Assembly: GCA_937998345.1 (NCBI GenBank)
Contig: CALLDH010000211.1
Span: 1-37,292 of the forward strand
From: an uncultured bacterium
GTDB lineage: Bacteria > Myxococcota_A > Polyangia > Polyangiales > Houyiibacteriaceae
DNA length: 37,292 nt
Direction: 5' to 3'
This document shows, one piece after another, positions 21,815 through 30,686 of the stretch (position 1 is its first letter; each line of letters starts with the position of its first letter). The notes beneath the pieces are model-generated. The model did not search any database, was not told the origin of the DNA, and saw only the letters and a program-made list of their open reading frames with translations. The position numbers and the translations under genes are program-made.

Positions 21815-24800
21815 TCACCGGGGACCGCCGCGCGGCCCTTGCCAGTCGGCCGGCATCGATCGTAGGTGTAGGTCCCGCTGCGGGAACGCGATCTCGATGC
21901 CGGCTTCTCTGAACGCTTTGTCGATGCTCATGTGGAGGTCGTGCCGAACAGGGAACAAGTGCTCGGCGTTGCGAACGAACACCCGAAGCTCGAACGAAAG
22001 CGAGCTGTCTCCAAAGCTGAGAAACAAGACCTGAGGGCGGGGATCCCGGAGTACACGCCTCGACTCACGAGCCACCCGGTTCAGCACCTCGATCACCCGG
22101 TCGGTGTCCGAGCCGTACGCAACCCCAACTGGGATGGAAACCCGAAGAATCGCATCGGACAAGGTCCAGTTGATCAGTCGCCCGGTGACGAACTCCTTGT
22201 TGGGCACGATGAGCTCTTTCCGATCAAACGCCGTGATCCAAGTGGCCCGGATCCGGATCCTCGACACCGTGCCGTTCACTTCACCGACGCTCACCGTGTC
22301 GCCCACACGGATCGGCCGCTCGAACAAGATGATGAGCCCGGAGATGAAGTTCGCGAAGATCTCCTGGAGCCCGAATCCAAGCCCCAAGCCGACTGCGGCC
22401 ACCAGCCACTGAATGCTCGACCAGCCGATGCCGATCGCATCGAACGCGATTGCCAAGCCGGCCAGCACGACGGCGTATTTGACGATGGTCGAGTACGCGT
22501 ACCGTTCGCCCGGCCCAACCCGGCGAAATAGGGTCGCCTCGAGCAGCGCGGGCAGCGCGCGAATCAACGCCAGCGTGAGCAAGCCGATCAGGAGTGAACG
22601 GAACAGGTCGGCCAGAGTGATCGCCACCAACTGCTCCTCGGTGGAATAACGCTCGACGCCAGACGGATCGAGCTCGGCCACCGTAACCGTCTCGGTGGTT
22701 GTCCAAAGCTCGACCTGCTGGAGAATTCTCGCCGCGGGCAGAAGGTCCGCCCAGATCGCCAGGGTGGCGAGGATCGCGAGAAGGAGGCCGGCGCCGATCA
22801 TCATCCGGCTGACCTCCATGGTCGGAGCCGGCTTCGGATCCCTTTCCTCATGGGCCTCGTCGTCGAGGGCAGCGCGTCGTTGCGCCATCAGTGACCAGCG
22901 GGCGGCAAGCTGAAGGACGATCACCAGCGCGAAGACAAAGACCAGGTTGAGGTGTAGCCGAGTCGTGACTTGGAGCGCCGTCCAATAGAAGCCTCGGAGG
23001 GCAGCGGCGATCAGGGCAAGCGGTATCAGCGAGGACAAGACTTGGACCGCTCGCCAAGCCCAAGGGCGCCGTCGGCCTCGGCCTCGTAGCACCTCGGACA
23101 GCGGACCTCCGGAGCGAAGGGCAAGGTAGTTGAATACCCCTACGGCCAGCATCGAAACCGAAAACGCGAGCCGGCCGACTGATTCACGCCATAGATCGTC
23201 TCCGCGCGTCTCGAACACGAAGATGACGAAGACCGCTGGGACGATCACGAAAGTGAGCCAACGCAGGTCGCGCCAAAGGGCATGGGCCGCTTTGGCCGAC
23301 CAGGCGCAGTGCGCTTCGGCAACTCCGCCCGGACGAACCAGCTGCCGCGAGATGCGCAGGGTCGCCCAAAGACCCGCTGCGGCCAGCAAGCCGTACGCAA
23401 CGCTTCGGGTGAACTGAGTCGCCACGGGGGACAGACCAAGGTGCCAGCCCGCATAGGCGAGGAGCGCCGGTAACCAGACCGCGAGGAGCAAGGTCAGCGC
23501 AAGTGCCTCACTGGTCGGCCCGAAACGGGTGCAATCCTGTTTCTGGGCTTGCTCTCCTAGGGTTTGAATCCGCGGGCGGACCCGTCGGGCAAAGGGAACG
23601 AAGAGGATCGCCAAGAGCAACGCGAGGAGGTTTACGGGCCACCGCCGCGTCGCAGCGTCGCGAACGCCCCTCCCAAGCTGTGCCCAGTATTTCGGGCCGA
23701 AGAGCCAGGCCAGGGCATCCCGTCCGTCGGACAGAAGCTCGGGCTGGACCGCCCTGCCGCTCGGGATCCAGAGAATGCGCTCGTCGATGAAATCGAGCAG
23801 GTCTTTGGTGCGCGCGATTAGCTGCTGCTGCTGGGCGTCGAAATCGACGAGCTTCTGGAAGTACGTCTCATAGTCCTCGATGAGCGCATCCATGTACTTG
23901 CGCTGGGTCTTGAAGAGCTGACGGAGGAGCTTCTCGAGCTCCCGCTGTTCTTCGGCGGGGACCGGCTCTTCGATCGACGCCATCGCTTCGCCCACGAGCG
24001 CATCGATGTCGGCCAATGCCTCCCGTTGCTCGCGGAGCTTGATCTGCTGAAGCTGCACATCTCCGATCTGCTCCTGGCGCATCCGAATGAACCGGCGGTA
24101 CATACCGATGTCCGGGGCTTCGGCTCTATGACGCCGCAAGAGCACGCCGACCGAATCGGCAAGCCCAACGGCCTCCACGCGAGCCGCAAGCCGAGCGAGC
24201 TCCGTTTCGAGCTCGGCGACCTTGGCTTCGGCCCGCTGGAGCTTCTGGCTAACGTCCTCGATCTGGTCGTGAAGCCCACCAGCGCTGGTCCAAACCGAAG
24301 TTAGCGCTTCGTTTCGTTCATAGAGCTCCTGGAGCTTCTCCTTGAACCCGGTCGGCAGCGCCGTCAGCTCCTCGAGCAACTGCCTGGTCGCCTCGTTCTC
24401 GCGTTCGACCGCCAGCCGCTCCGACCCCTGCTTTGCCTCGCGAAGCTTGCTGCTCAACGCCTCGAGGTACGCAATCCGCAAAGTCGCCTGGTCACGTTGC
24501 TTGCTGAGGAGCGTGCCGCGTGCGTCGTAGCTCCCGAGCTCATTCTGGTAGGCTGCGATCTCGGCTTCCACGGCCCTTCGCTTGAGAGCGTCCAATTCCC
24601 GACGCGCTTCGGCCATCGAAGAGTCACCGCTGGGAGGAGGCGAAGCATCATCGAGCTCCTTGAGTCGCCGCTTGGCGATCGACAGCAGCTCCGGAATCCG
24701 CTTGCGCCGCTCTGCCCGTCGTTCGGCTTCGAGATCGAGCTCGGTGGCCTCCCGTCGGGCCGCCGCCAGGTCTTGCACAGCCTCACGTCGTTGCGCATCG

Positions 24801-25132
24801 AGCTCGGCGGCGCTTGCGCCGGGCGGGATCGAAATTGCGTCGCGCTGCTGGAGGCGTGCGATCTCTTCGTCGATGACCTCGGTGCGCGCTTGGGCTCCCT
24901 GCTCGGCCAGGAGGTACTCTGCTGCCTTGGCTTGCCACTCCTCGAGTCGCGCCCGAACCTCCCCCGTTCTGCGCTCGACCTCCAACAGTTCCGGCGATTC
25001 CTGCGCAGAGGCAGGCTCCTCGGGGGGCTGCAGCGGGCTTTGCTGAGCGCCCACGGAAGACGAGAACAGGATGACCGCCCACCAGAGGCCAAGCGTGATC
25101 ATGCCCAGCCGTGTTTCGTCTCGGCTCCTCAT
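21815..25132 (-). CDS. Large MscS/MscK-type mechanosensitive channel with periplasmic coiled coil
   Basis: From the ATG at 25132, which overlaps the thioesterase TGA as ATGA, the protein has 1105 residues. A signal peptide ends near VGA/QQ. A long Glu/Arg/Leu-rich region follows to about residue 450 and is strongly predicted to be coiled coil, then about ten TM helices. The MscS module is near residues 905-1090 and contains the pore helix GLGLGFGLQEIFANFISG, the beta domain RPIRVGDTVSVGEVNGTV and VPNKEFVTGRLINWT. MscK/KefA-type channels open under membrane tension to relieve osmotic shock; the coiled coil may sense the envelope or partners. An alternative start is ATG 25102. Confidence 0.9.
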   Translation of the reverse strand: MRSRDETRLGMITLGLWWAVILFSSSVGAQQSPLQPPEEPASAQESPELLEVERRTGEVRARLEEWQAKAAEYLLAEQGAQARTEVIDEEIARLQQRDAISIPPGASAAELDAQRREAVQDLAAARREATELDLEAERRAERRKRIPELLSIAKRRLKELDDASPPPSGDSSMAEARRELDALKRRAVEAEIAAYQNELGSYDARGTLLSKQRDQATLRIAYLEALSSKLREAKQGSERLAVERENEATRQLLEELTALPTGFKEKLQELYERNEALTSVWTSAGGLHDQIEDVSQKLQRAEAKVAELETELARLAARVEAVGLADSVGVLLRRHRAEAPDIGMYRRFIRMRQEQIGDVQLQQIKLREQREALADIDALVGEAMASIEEPVPAEEQRELEKLLRQLFKTQRKYMDALIEDYETYFQKLVDFDAQQQQLIARTKDLLDFIDERILWIPSGRAVQPELLSDGRDALAWLFGPKYWAQLGRGVRDAATRRWPVNLLALLLAILFVPFARRVRPRIQTLGEQAQKQDCTRFGPTSEALALTLLLAVWLPALLAYAGWHLGLSPVATQFTRSVAYGLLAAAGLWATLRISRQLVRPGGVAEAHCAWSAKAAHALWRDLRWLTFVIVPAVFVIFVFETRGDDLWRESVGRLAFSVSMLAVGVFNYLALRSGGPLSEVLRGRGRRRPWAWRAVQVLSSLIPLALIAAALRGFYWTALQVTTRLHLNLVFVFALVIVLQLAARWSLMAQRRAALDDEAHEERDPKPAPTMEVSRMMIGAGLLLAILATLAIWADLLPAARILQQVELWTTTETVTVAELDPSGVERYSTEEQLVAITLADLFRSLLIGLLTLALIRALPALLEATLFRRVGPGERYAYSTIVKYAVVLAGLAIAFDAIGIGWSSIQWLVAAVGLGLGFGLQEIFANFISGLIILFERPIRVGDTVSVGEVNGTVSRIRIRATWITAFDRKELIVPNKEFVTGRLINWTLSDAILRVSIPVGVAYGSDTDRVIEVLNRVARESRRVLRDPRPQVLFLSFGDSSLSFELRVFVRNAEHLFPVRHDLHMSIDKAFREAGIEIAFPQRDLHLRSMPADWQGPRGGPR

Positions 25133-25992
25133 CGGGGCTTTCGAATTCGCATCAGACCTTCTTGGGCAACCGAAGCGACGAGCGCCCCCTCCTGGGAGTA
25201 AATATGCCCGAAGTTGAGCCCCCGGCCGCCCGACGTTCGCGGGCTGTGTGTGACGTAAAGCATCCATTGGTCCGCACGAAACGACTGATGAAACCAGATC
25301 GCATGGTCGAGGCTAGCAATGATCAGCTCATCCGTCAGAAAGCTGTGACCGTGCTGGTTGAACGAGCCCTCGAGCAGGCCGTAGTCGCTGGCGTACGCGA
25401 GCACCGCCTGATGAATCACCGGGTCGTCGCCGACCGCCGCCCCGGCGCGAAACCAAGTTCGCTGAATCCCGCGGTGCGCCTTCGGCTCCAAGAGGTCGAC
25501 GTGGTCCACTTCGCGCCGCTGAATTGGGCGATCGAGCAGCAACAAGAAATCGATCCCAGGATGACTCGACCCCTCCTGATAGGCGCGCAAGCGCTCTTCA
25601 TTGCTCGGAATCGTTTCCGGCGCTGGCGCCTCGGGCATCGGCGCCTGGTGCTCGAGCCCTTCCTCCTCAGCCTGGAAGGAAACCGACATGTTGAAGATCG
25701 CCTTACCGTGCTGTTTCGCGACCACCCGGCGGGTCGCAAAGGAGCGGCCGTCACGAATGCGATCGACGTCATAGATGACGGGCACGGAGGTGTCGCCTTC
25801 GCGGAGGAAGTACCCGTGCAGCGAATGCGCGACCCGCCCTTCGACCGTCCGGCACGCTGCGATGAGCGACTGCGCGGCAACCAGGCCGCCGAAGATTCGC
25901 GGGCGACCGTCGTGTGGACTGAATCCGCGGAAAAGATCGGTGTCGAGCCGCTCCAGATCGAGCCGCTCGAGAAGGCCTTTTAGGTTGGACAC
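25129..25992 (-). CDS. tesB: Acyl-CoA thioesterase II (TesB family)
   Basis: The protein has 287 residues, almost the length of E. coli TesB (286), with the double hot-dog fold. Residues at the catalytic positions are Asp203 (ASDYGLLEG), Ser227 where TesB has Thr (ASLDHAIWFH), and Gln277 (VAQEGLMR). It hydrolyses medium- and long-chain acyl-CoAs to free acid and CoA in the cytoplasm. The N-terminal PRIFGGLVAAQSL and SLHGYFLREGD segments are also typical. It is the first gene of a two-gene unit with the MscS-type channel and is divergent from the DUF1592 gene. The Thr-to-Ser change is conservative and should keep activity. Confidence 0.9.
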   Translation of the reverse strand: MSNLKGLLERLDLERLDTDLFRGFSPHDGRPRIFGGLVAAQSLIAACRTVEGRVAHSLHGYFLREGDTSVPVIYDVDRIRDGRSFATRRVVAKQHGKAIFNMSVSFQAEEEGLEHQAPMPEAPAPETIPSNEERLRAYQEGSSHPGIDFLLLLDRPIQRREVDHVDLLEPKAHRGIQRTWFRAGAAVGDDPVIHQAVLAYASDYGLLEGSFNQHGHSFLTDELIIASLDHAIWFHQSFRADQWMLYVTHSPRTSGGRGLNFGHIYSQEGALVASVAQEGLMRIRKPR

Positions 25993-26053
25993 CCGGGTGA
26001 ATTAGCACGGCATTTCGGCAACCCAGCAGCTATTATGTAGGGTGGTGTATGTC

Positions 26054-26083
26054 TTGACGTCTGCATCCTTTAGGATGTAATTA
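26054..26083 (+). promoter_or_regulatory. Predicted promoter with internal hairpin upstream of DUF1592 gene 1
   Basis: TTGACG (26054-26059) and TGTAATTA with a -10-like TAATTA (26078-26083) are 18 bases apart in an AT-rich patch unlike the surroundings. Between them CATCC-TTTA-GGATG (26064-26077) is a perfect inverted repeat, a possible operator. Predicted transcription would begin close to the TTG start at 26090, so the message may have little or no leader. Confidence 0.45.
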
Positions 26084-26089
26084 TAGTTC

Positions 26090-27781
26090 TTGTGGGTTAA
26101 ATCTTTACTGGCCGGATGGCTACCGATTTGCTGCACCTTGCTGCTCCTCGGTTGCAATGGGACGATCGGGGACGCCAACCCGAATGGAGAACTGGACACA
26201 CCCGCACCTCGGTGCGGCCGGTCGGTCTGCGGCGCAACCGGCGAGCTGGCAGCGGGGAGCGCGTTTCCACGACTCACCCACGCCCAATGGGAGAACAGCG
26301 TCCGCGACCTGCTCCGCCTGGCAGCAACGCCCAATCTGTCGGGTAGTTTCGAGCCAGACACGCGGCTCAGCTTTTTCGACAACAACGTCCGCGCGCTTCG
26401 CGTGAGCAGTGACCTCTGGGGCAACTACCAGGCAGCAGCAGAGACGCTGGCTGAGGCTGCGACGGCAGACGCTACGGTGCTCGCTGGTCTGCTGCCAGGC
26501 GAGCTACCGAGCGACACCGTCGAACGCGGGCGTGCAATTGCTCGCGATCTCGGCCGTCGCGCCTATCGACGGCCGCTCACCAACGAGGAGCTCGACGCCC
26601 ATGGGGCGCTCTTCGAACAGGGCGCCATGTACTTTCCCGACATGGATCCTCTCGATGGCGGCGTCCGGATGCTGCTCGAGGCGTTTCTGCAGTCGCCCCA
26701 CTTCGTCTACCGAGTTGAGCTCGGGGACAGCCAAAACGGTGACATCGTGCAACTCGGCGGCTTCGAGATCGCCTCGCGGCTCTCGTACATGATCTGGAAC
26801 ACGATGCCCGACGACGAGCTGCTCGACGCGGTGGAAGGCAACGAGTTGAACACCGCAGAGCAAATCGCCGCGCAAGCTGCACGCCTGCTCGACGACCCGC
26901 GCGGCCAGGCGATGCTCGAGCGTTTCCACGCGCAGCTCTTCAACTGGGATCTCTATGGGGACTTAAGCAAGGACCCAATGGAGTTCCCGCTCTCCTACGG
27001 CGGCATGGGCCACGACATGTACGAAGAAGCTCGCGTCTTCGTCGAACGCGTGGTCCTCGAGGAGGACGGCAATTTGGCCGAGCTTCTTACCGCGCCCTAT
27101 ACGTTCGTGAACGCCGATCTTGCCGCTATTTACGGTCTCGAAGGCGCTTTCGATGACACCTTCTCGCGAGCGAGCTTCAGCTCCGTCGAGCAGCCCGAGC
27201 GCGGTGGCCTGCTTACGCAGCTTGGGTTCCTGGCGTCGCACGGCGGGCTCACGGCTTCGGTCCGCCGGGGTGTCTTCATCAATCACCGCGTTCTTTGTAC
27301 CGAGCTTCCGCCACCGCCGGACGCGCTGCCACCGATTCCGGCTGACGACGGCATGACGATGACCTCTCGCGAGCGGATCGAGATGCACACTGGCCCTGGC
27401 ACTTGCGGTGCAAGCTGTCACGGTACTTTCATCAACCCGGTGGGCTTCGCATTCGAGGGCTTCGACGGGCTAGGGCAGCACCGCACTGAAGAGTTCGGGA
27501 TGCCGGTCGACACGTCGGCGACCTTCGAGTTTTCAGACGGTCCAGTTGCCTTCGACGGAGCGGAGCAGTTCAACGACGCAATCGCGGCGCGCATCGAAAC
27601 TCACGACTGTTACACCAAGCACTGGGTCGAGTACGCGTTCGGGCGAGACACCGCCGGATCGGACCTCGATCTGATTCAAGACTTGGGCGATGCCTCCCTC
27701 GACGGGCTTTCGGTCAGGGCGTTGATCCTCCGGCTCGTGCAGAGCGAGGAGTTCAGGGTACGCAATGGGGGTGGCTCATGA
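26090..27781 (+). CDS. DUF1592-type secreted lipoprotein with CX3CH motif (module 1)
   Basis: The protein has 563 residues. A TAG in frame just upstream leaves TTG 26090 as the start that keeps the signal sequence, which ends in a lipobox LLLGC. It shows the series found in planctomycete and myxobacterial proteins: DUF1587-like (LTHAQWENSVRDLL), DUF1595-like (RAYRRPLTNEEL), DUF1592 (SRLSYMIWNTMPDDEL), DUF1588 (RGGLLTQLGFLASHG to NPVGFAFEGFDGLG) and DUF1585-like at the end. The usual haem-type CxxCH is here C439-GAS-C443-H444, one residue longer. The function is unknown; an outer-envelope redox role is suggested by the motif. It is translationally coupled (ATGA) to a DUF1552 gene. Confidence 0.88.
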   Translation: MWVKSLLAGWLPICCTLLLLGCNGTIGDANPNGELDTPAPRCGRSVCGATGELAAGSAFPRLTHAQWENSVRDLLRLAATPNLSGSFEPDTRLSFFDNNVRALRVSSDLWGNYQAAAETLAEAATADATVLAGLLPGELPSDTVERGRAIARDLGRRAYRRPLTNEELDAHGALFEQGAMYFPDMDPLDGGVRMLLEAFLQSPHFVYRVELGDSQNGDIVQLGGFEIASRLSYMIWNTMPDDELLDAVEGNELNTAEQIAAQAARLLDDPRGQAMLERFHAQLFNWDLYGDLSKDPMEFPLSYGGMGHDMYEEARVFVERVVLEEDGNLAELLTAPYTFVNADLAAIYGLEGAFDDTFSRASFSSVEQPERGGLLTQLGFLASHGGLTASVRRGVFINHRVLCTELPPPPDALPPIPADDGMTMTSRERIEMHTGPGTCGASCHGTFINPVGFAFEGFDGLGQHRTEEFGMPVDTSATFEFSDGPVAFDGAEQFNDAIAARIETHDCYTKHWVEYAFGRDTAGSDLDLIQDLGDASLDGLSVRALILRLVQSEEFRVRNGGGS

Positions 27782-29199
27782 GCGCTTTCGGTAGGCGGCC
27801 ATTCAGGCGCCGCCTCTTTCTCACCGGCGCCGCAGGTGTGACCGTCGGTCTGCCATTCTTGGAAACGTTTGCGACGAAGATGGCGCGTGCGGCGAGCCCC
27901 GACGACCCGGGCTTCGTCGTGTTCATGCGCCAAGGCAACGGCTGTTCTCAGGCGCTGTCCTTCAGTAACCCGGCTGAGCCGGAGATGTTCTGGCCTCGAA
28001 ACCTGGGAGCCCTCACCGCCGCATCGATGGCTGCCGACAGCGATCGCGCAACCAGCGAGCTGAGCGCACACGCCGACAAGCTACTGATGGTGCGGGGCGT
28101 CCGCGGGGCCTTCTCGATCTCGGGCTGTGGTCACGCCCGAGGCGCGCTCCAGGCGCTAACAGCCCAGCCAACCGGTGATTCGGAGGCGACCAACAACTCG
28201 CTGGCACTCGGCGAGTCGCTCGACAACCGGATTGCGCGTGAGCTCAATCCAGAAGGCCGTGGTCCACTCACACTGGCCGCGATGCGCCCATACAACTTCC
28301 TCGACAGCGTTCTATCTTACCGTGGGCCGAACGACCGCCGGGGCGCGCAGACCAACCCGAAGGTCGCCTTCGACGACATCATGGGGCTGGTCAATCTGGA
28401 CGAGTCCTCGGCCCAGTCAATCGCCGCGCGCCGCCAAAGCGTCAACGACCTGGTGCGCGACCAGATGCAGACGCTGTTGAATCGAAGCGACCTGAGCTCG
28501 GACGACAGGAACCGACTGGACTTGCACTTCTCCGCGATTCGAGATCTCGAGATCCGGCTTGCAGAGTGCTCGCCACTCGATGAACCCACCGTCAGCGCGA
28601 TCAACGCCATCAATGGAGATCATCAGAACGGAGACCGAGTCGTCGAAGTCGCCGAGCTGCACATCGAAGTTATCGCGCTGGCGCTTTCCTGCGGCTACAC
28701 GCAGGCAGCGACCCTTCAGATCGGCAACGGCAACGACGGCACGCGCTACCGGTGGCAGGGCGAGGAGTTCCCCTCCTATCACTGGATCTCCCACAGGATC
28801 TTCGCCGACGGCTCGGACGGTGATCCGATTCCGGATGCGCAGGCCAAGCACAACGCGGTGGATCGAATCCACGCTCGCCTTTTCGGGAGGCTGCTCGACC
28901 GTCTATCGGCCTACACGACGGAGACGGGAACCCTCCTCGACAAGGGCGTCTGCGCTTGGATCAACGACCTCTCGAACGGCCCGCCCCACTCGATCAACAA
29001 CCTTCCCTACGTGCTCGCGGGCAGTGCGGACGGGTTCTTACGAACCGGCGCATACGTCGACGCGGGGGACGTCCCTCACAACAAGCTCCTGAACACCCTC
29101 GCAACCGCGGTCGGCCTGCGAAAGACCAACGGCGATCCGGTCGACGATTTCGGCCATGCCAGCCTCGAAGGCGGTTTGGTCGATCCAATGATGACTTAG
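27778..29199 (+). CDS. DUF1552 protein, Tat-type signal (module 1)
   Basis: The protein has 473 residues. The N-terminus RRPFRRRLFLTGAAG is Arg-rich with an R-R-x-L-F-L pattern and a hydrophobic stretch, as in twin-arginine signals, suggesting export in folded form. The body follows DUF1552: an early FMRQGNGC strand, a SGCGHARG-like segment, regular helices with L-x-x-H-x-x-x-I-R-D-L-E, and a late LPYVLAGSADGFLRTG region. DUF1552 proteins share features with the DUF1501 / alkaline-phosphatase-like group but have no proven activity. The gene begins inside the stop of the DUF1592 gene, so the two products are probably made together and may interact. Confidence 0.87.
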   Translation: MSAFGRRPFRRRLFLTGAAGVTVGLPFLETFATKMARAASPDDPGFVVFMRQGNGCSQALSFSNPAEPEMFWPRNLGALTAASMAADSDRATSELSAHADKLLMVRGVRGAFSISGCGHARGALQALTAQPTGDSEATNNSLALGESLDNRIARELNPEGRGPLTLAAMRPYNFLDSVLSYRGPNDRRGAQTNPKVAFDDIMGLVNLDESSAQSIAARRQSVNDLVRDQMQTLLNRSDLSSDDRNRLDLHFSAIRDLEIRLAECSPLDEPTVSAINAINGDHQNGDRVVEVAELHIEVIALALSCGYTQAATLQIGNGNDGTRYRWQGEEFPSYHWISHRIFADGSDGDPIPDAQAKHNAVDRIHARLFGRLLDRLSAYTTETGTLLDKGVCAWINDLSNGPPHSINNLPYVLAGSADGFLRTGAYVDAGDVPHNKLLNTLATAVGLRKTNGDPVDDFGHASLEGGLVDPMMT

Positions 29200-29233
29200 C
29201 CGACCCGCGTGGCCGTGATAGACTGAAGGACCG

Positions 29234-29935
29234 ATGGTGGAACCGATGGGGATCTGCGAGAAGCACCAACTCCCGCTGGACGAAAATGGGGAATGTGAGC
29301 TGTGCCGCCTGAGCGACATGCCTTCGAAGTCCCCACCCGCCCGAAGCGCTTGGTGGGCTTTGATCATCCCTCTCGCGCTGGTGTTGGCGGGTATCGCTTG
29401 GACGCTTGCTTCATTCGAACCCGAGCCCGAACGTGCACCGCCCCGAGGCGTTCGAACGACCGCACCGCGACCGGTGATTCCAGAGCCGTCCGCAGAAGAA
29501 CCGCGCGCTCCCGAGCCCGAACCCGCTCCCGCTCCCGAGCGGCCGCCGCCGCCGGTCCCAGGCGACGACATTCCGGTTCCCGAGCCGACACCGGAGGGTG
29601 CGCAGCTCGATGCGACTCCGCCCGGGGAGGGAGACGCGACCGAGGCGCGCATCCCCGAATGGAAATGGAACCTCGCTCGTCGACGCGTCTCCATCACCAT
29701 GTACGCAACGCAATGGTGTGGGGTGTGCCGAAAGGCGCGAGAATACATGGAGACCCGCAGCATCGACTTCGTCGAGCTCGACACCGACGAAAGCTCAATC
29801 GCTGGGGACCGGCTTGGTGAGCTCAATCCGCGCAAAACGATCCCCACCTTCGAGATCGACGAGCAGGTGTACATCGGCTTCCGCGAGGACGCGTTCGAGG
29901 CGAAGATCAACCGGGCCGCCCGGAAACACCTCTAG
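29234..29935 (+). CDS. Zinc-ribbon, TM, Pro-rich linker, glutaredoxin-domain protein
   Basis: The protein has 233 residues. A small metal site is suggested by C8-x2-H11 and C21-x2-C24. A TM helix follows (about 41-58), then a 75-residue linker of Pro, Glu and Ala, and a glutaredoxin/thioredoxin-like domain with W-C162-G-V-C165 and the cis-Pro segment KTIPTFEID. It would place a dithiol redox domain in the periplasm or on the other face of the membrane from the zinc ribbon. It follows the DUF1552 gene by 35 bases with AAGGA before its ATG, so it may be part of that operon and act on its cysteines or haem-type motif. That link is inferred. Confidence 0.85.
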   Translation: MVEPMGICEKHQLPLDENGECELCRLSDMPSKSPPARSAWWALIIPLALVLAGIAWTLASFEPEPERAPPRGVRTTAPRPVIPEPSAEEPRAPEPEPAPAPERPPPPVPGDDIPVPEPTPEGAQLDATPPGEGDATEARIPEWKWNLARRRVSITMYATQWCGVCRKAREYMETRSIDFVELDTDESSIAGDRLGELNPRKTIPTFEIDEQVYIGFREDAFEAKINRAARKHL

Positions 29936-30052
29936 CGCTGCACTCTGGCACGGGGTTCGGTAGCGTCGCTCCGATGATCGAGTTCGTGAGAACGCCCGAG
30001 TCACGAGCTGATCATTACAGATCGCGGCTCTGTGTAAGCCGTGGCACCTTGC

Positions 30053-30080
30053 TTGCCTCGACACGGCTAATGCCGATAAT
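30053..30080 (+). promoter_or_regulatory. Predicted promoter of paralogue A
   Basis: TTGCCT (30053-30058) and GATAAT (30075-30080) are separated by 16 bases. The start codon follows only six bases after the -10, with no ribosome site, so the message is probably leaderless. The same arrangement occurs before the paralogue at 30687. Confidence 0.5.
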
Positions 30081-30086
30081 CACAGC

Positions 30087-30575
30087 ATGGGGGAAGCACT
30101 GAGGGTTAGCGGACCGCCGGTGGGGGTTGGTCTTGGATTCGACGTGTCGATGTGGCCGCTCGTGGTGATCACAATACCGCCAGTCACGACGCCAGACGAC
30201 ATCGAGTACATGCAGCGCTGCTATGAGCATGTCTTCGCGTCGCCCGTGCGCCACGCGCTGATCGTCGACACGACGTCGATTGTCAGGGTGCCGGATGCCA
30301 CATTGCGACGGCAGATGAAGGCCTTCGAAGACAGCCGGCGTCCGATCATTCGCCTGAAGAACATTGGCAGCGCGATCATCATCCAGAACACGGTCATCCG
30401 CGGCGCATACACGGCACTGCGCTGGATCTCGCCGCAGCCCGCGCCGAACAAAGCCTTCCCGACCGTGGAGGCCGCCGCCCGCTGGTGCGTGCAGGGGATT
30501 GAGGAAGACGGGCAGATCGTGCCAATCGCCGCGTACGCCCTCGCCGGACTCGCAGGCAACACCGCAGTCGGCTAG
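30087..30575 (+). CDS. Small protein of unknown function, paralogue A of a tandem pair
   Basis: The protein has 162 residues and no signal peptide or TM helix. It has an alternating pattern of strands and helices, with FDVSMWPLVVITIP near the start, HALIVDTTSIVRVPDATLRRQMKAFED in the middle, and GAYTALRWISPQPAPNKAF near the end. The pattern recalls SpoIIAA/STAS-like alpha-beta proteins that are common in myxobacteria as uncharacterised ORFs, but I do not recognise a named family. It is clearly homologous to the next gene along its whole length. The absence of a ribosome site at a start close to a predicted promoter suggests leaderless translation. Confidence 0.8.
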   Translation: MGEALRVSGPPVGVGLGFDVSMWPLVVITIPPVTTPDDIEYMQRCYEHVFASPVRHALIVDTTSIVRVPDATLRRQMKAFEDSRRPIIRLKNIGSAIIIQNTVIRGAYTALRWISPQPAPNKAFPTVEAAARWCVQGIEEDGQIVPIAAYALAGLAGNTAVG

Positions 30576-30649
30576 GCGGCTCGCCGCTCCGACACCAGTG
30601 CCTCCTGAGGCCTGGAATGGGACGCTTTATCCTGTTTGTGGCGAATTCG

Positions 30650-30677
30650 TTGCAGGCCGTTGGCTACGTTCGATAAC
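30650..30677 (+). promoter_or_regulatory. Predicted promoter of paralogue B
   Basis: TTGCAG (30650-30655) and GATAAC (30672-30677) are again 16 bases apart, and the ATG follows after nine bases without a ribosome site. The agreement in spacing and -10 sequence with paralogue A indicates that the promoter was duplicated with the gene or is under selection. Confidence 0.5.
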
Positions 30678-30686
30678 ATTTAATCA

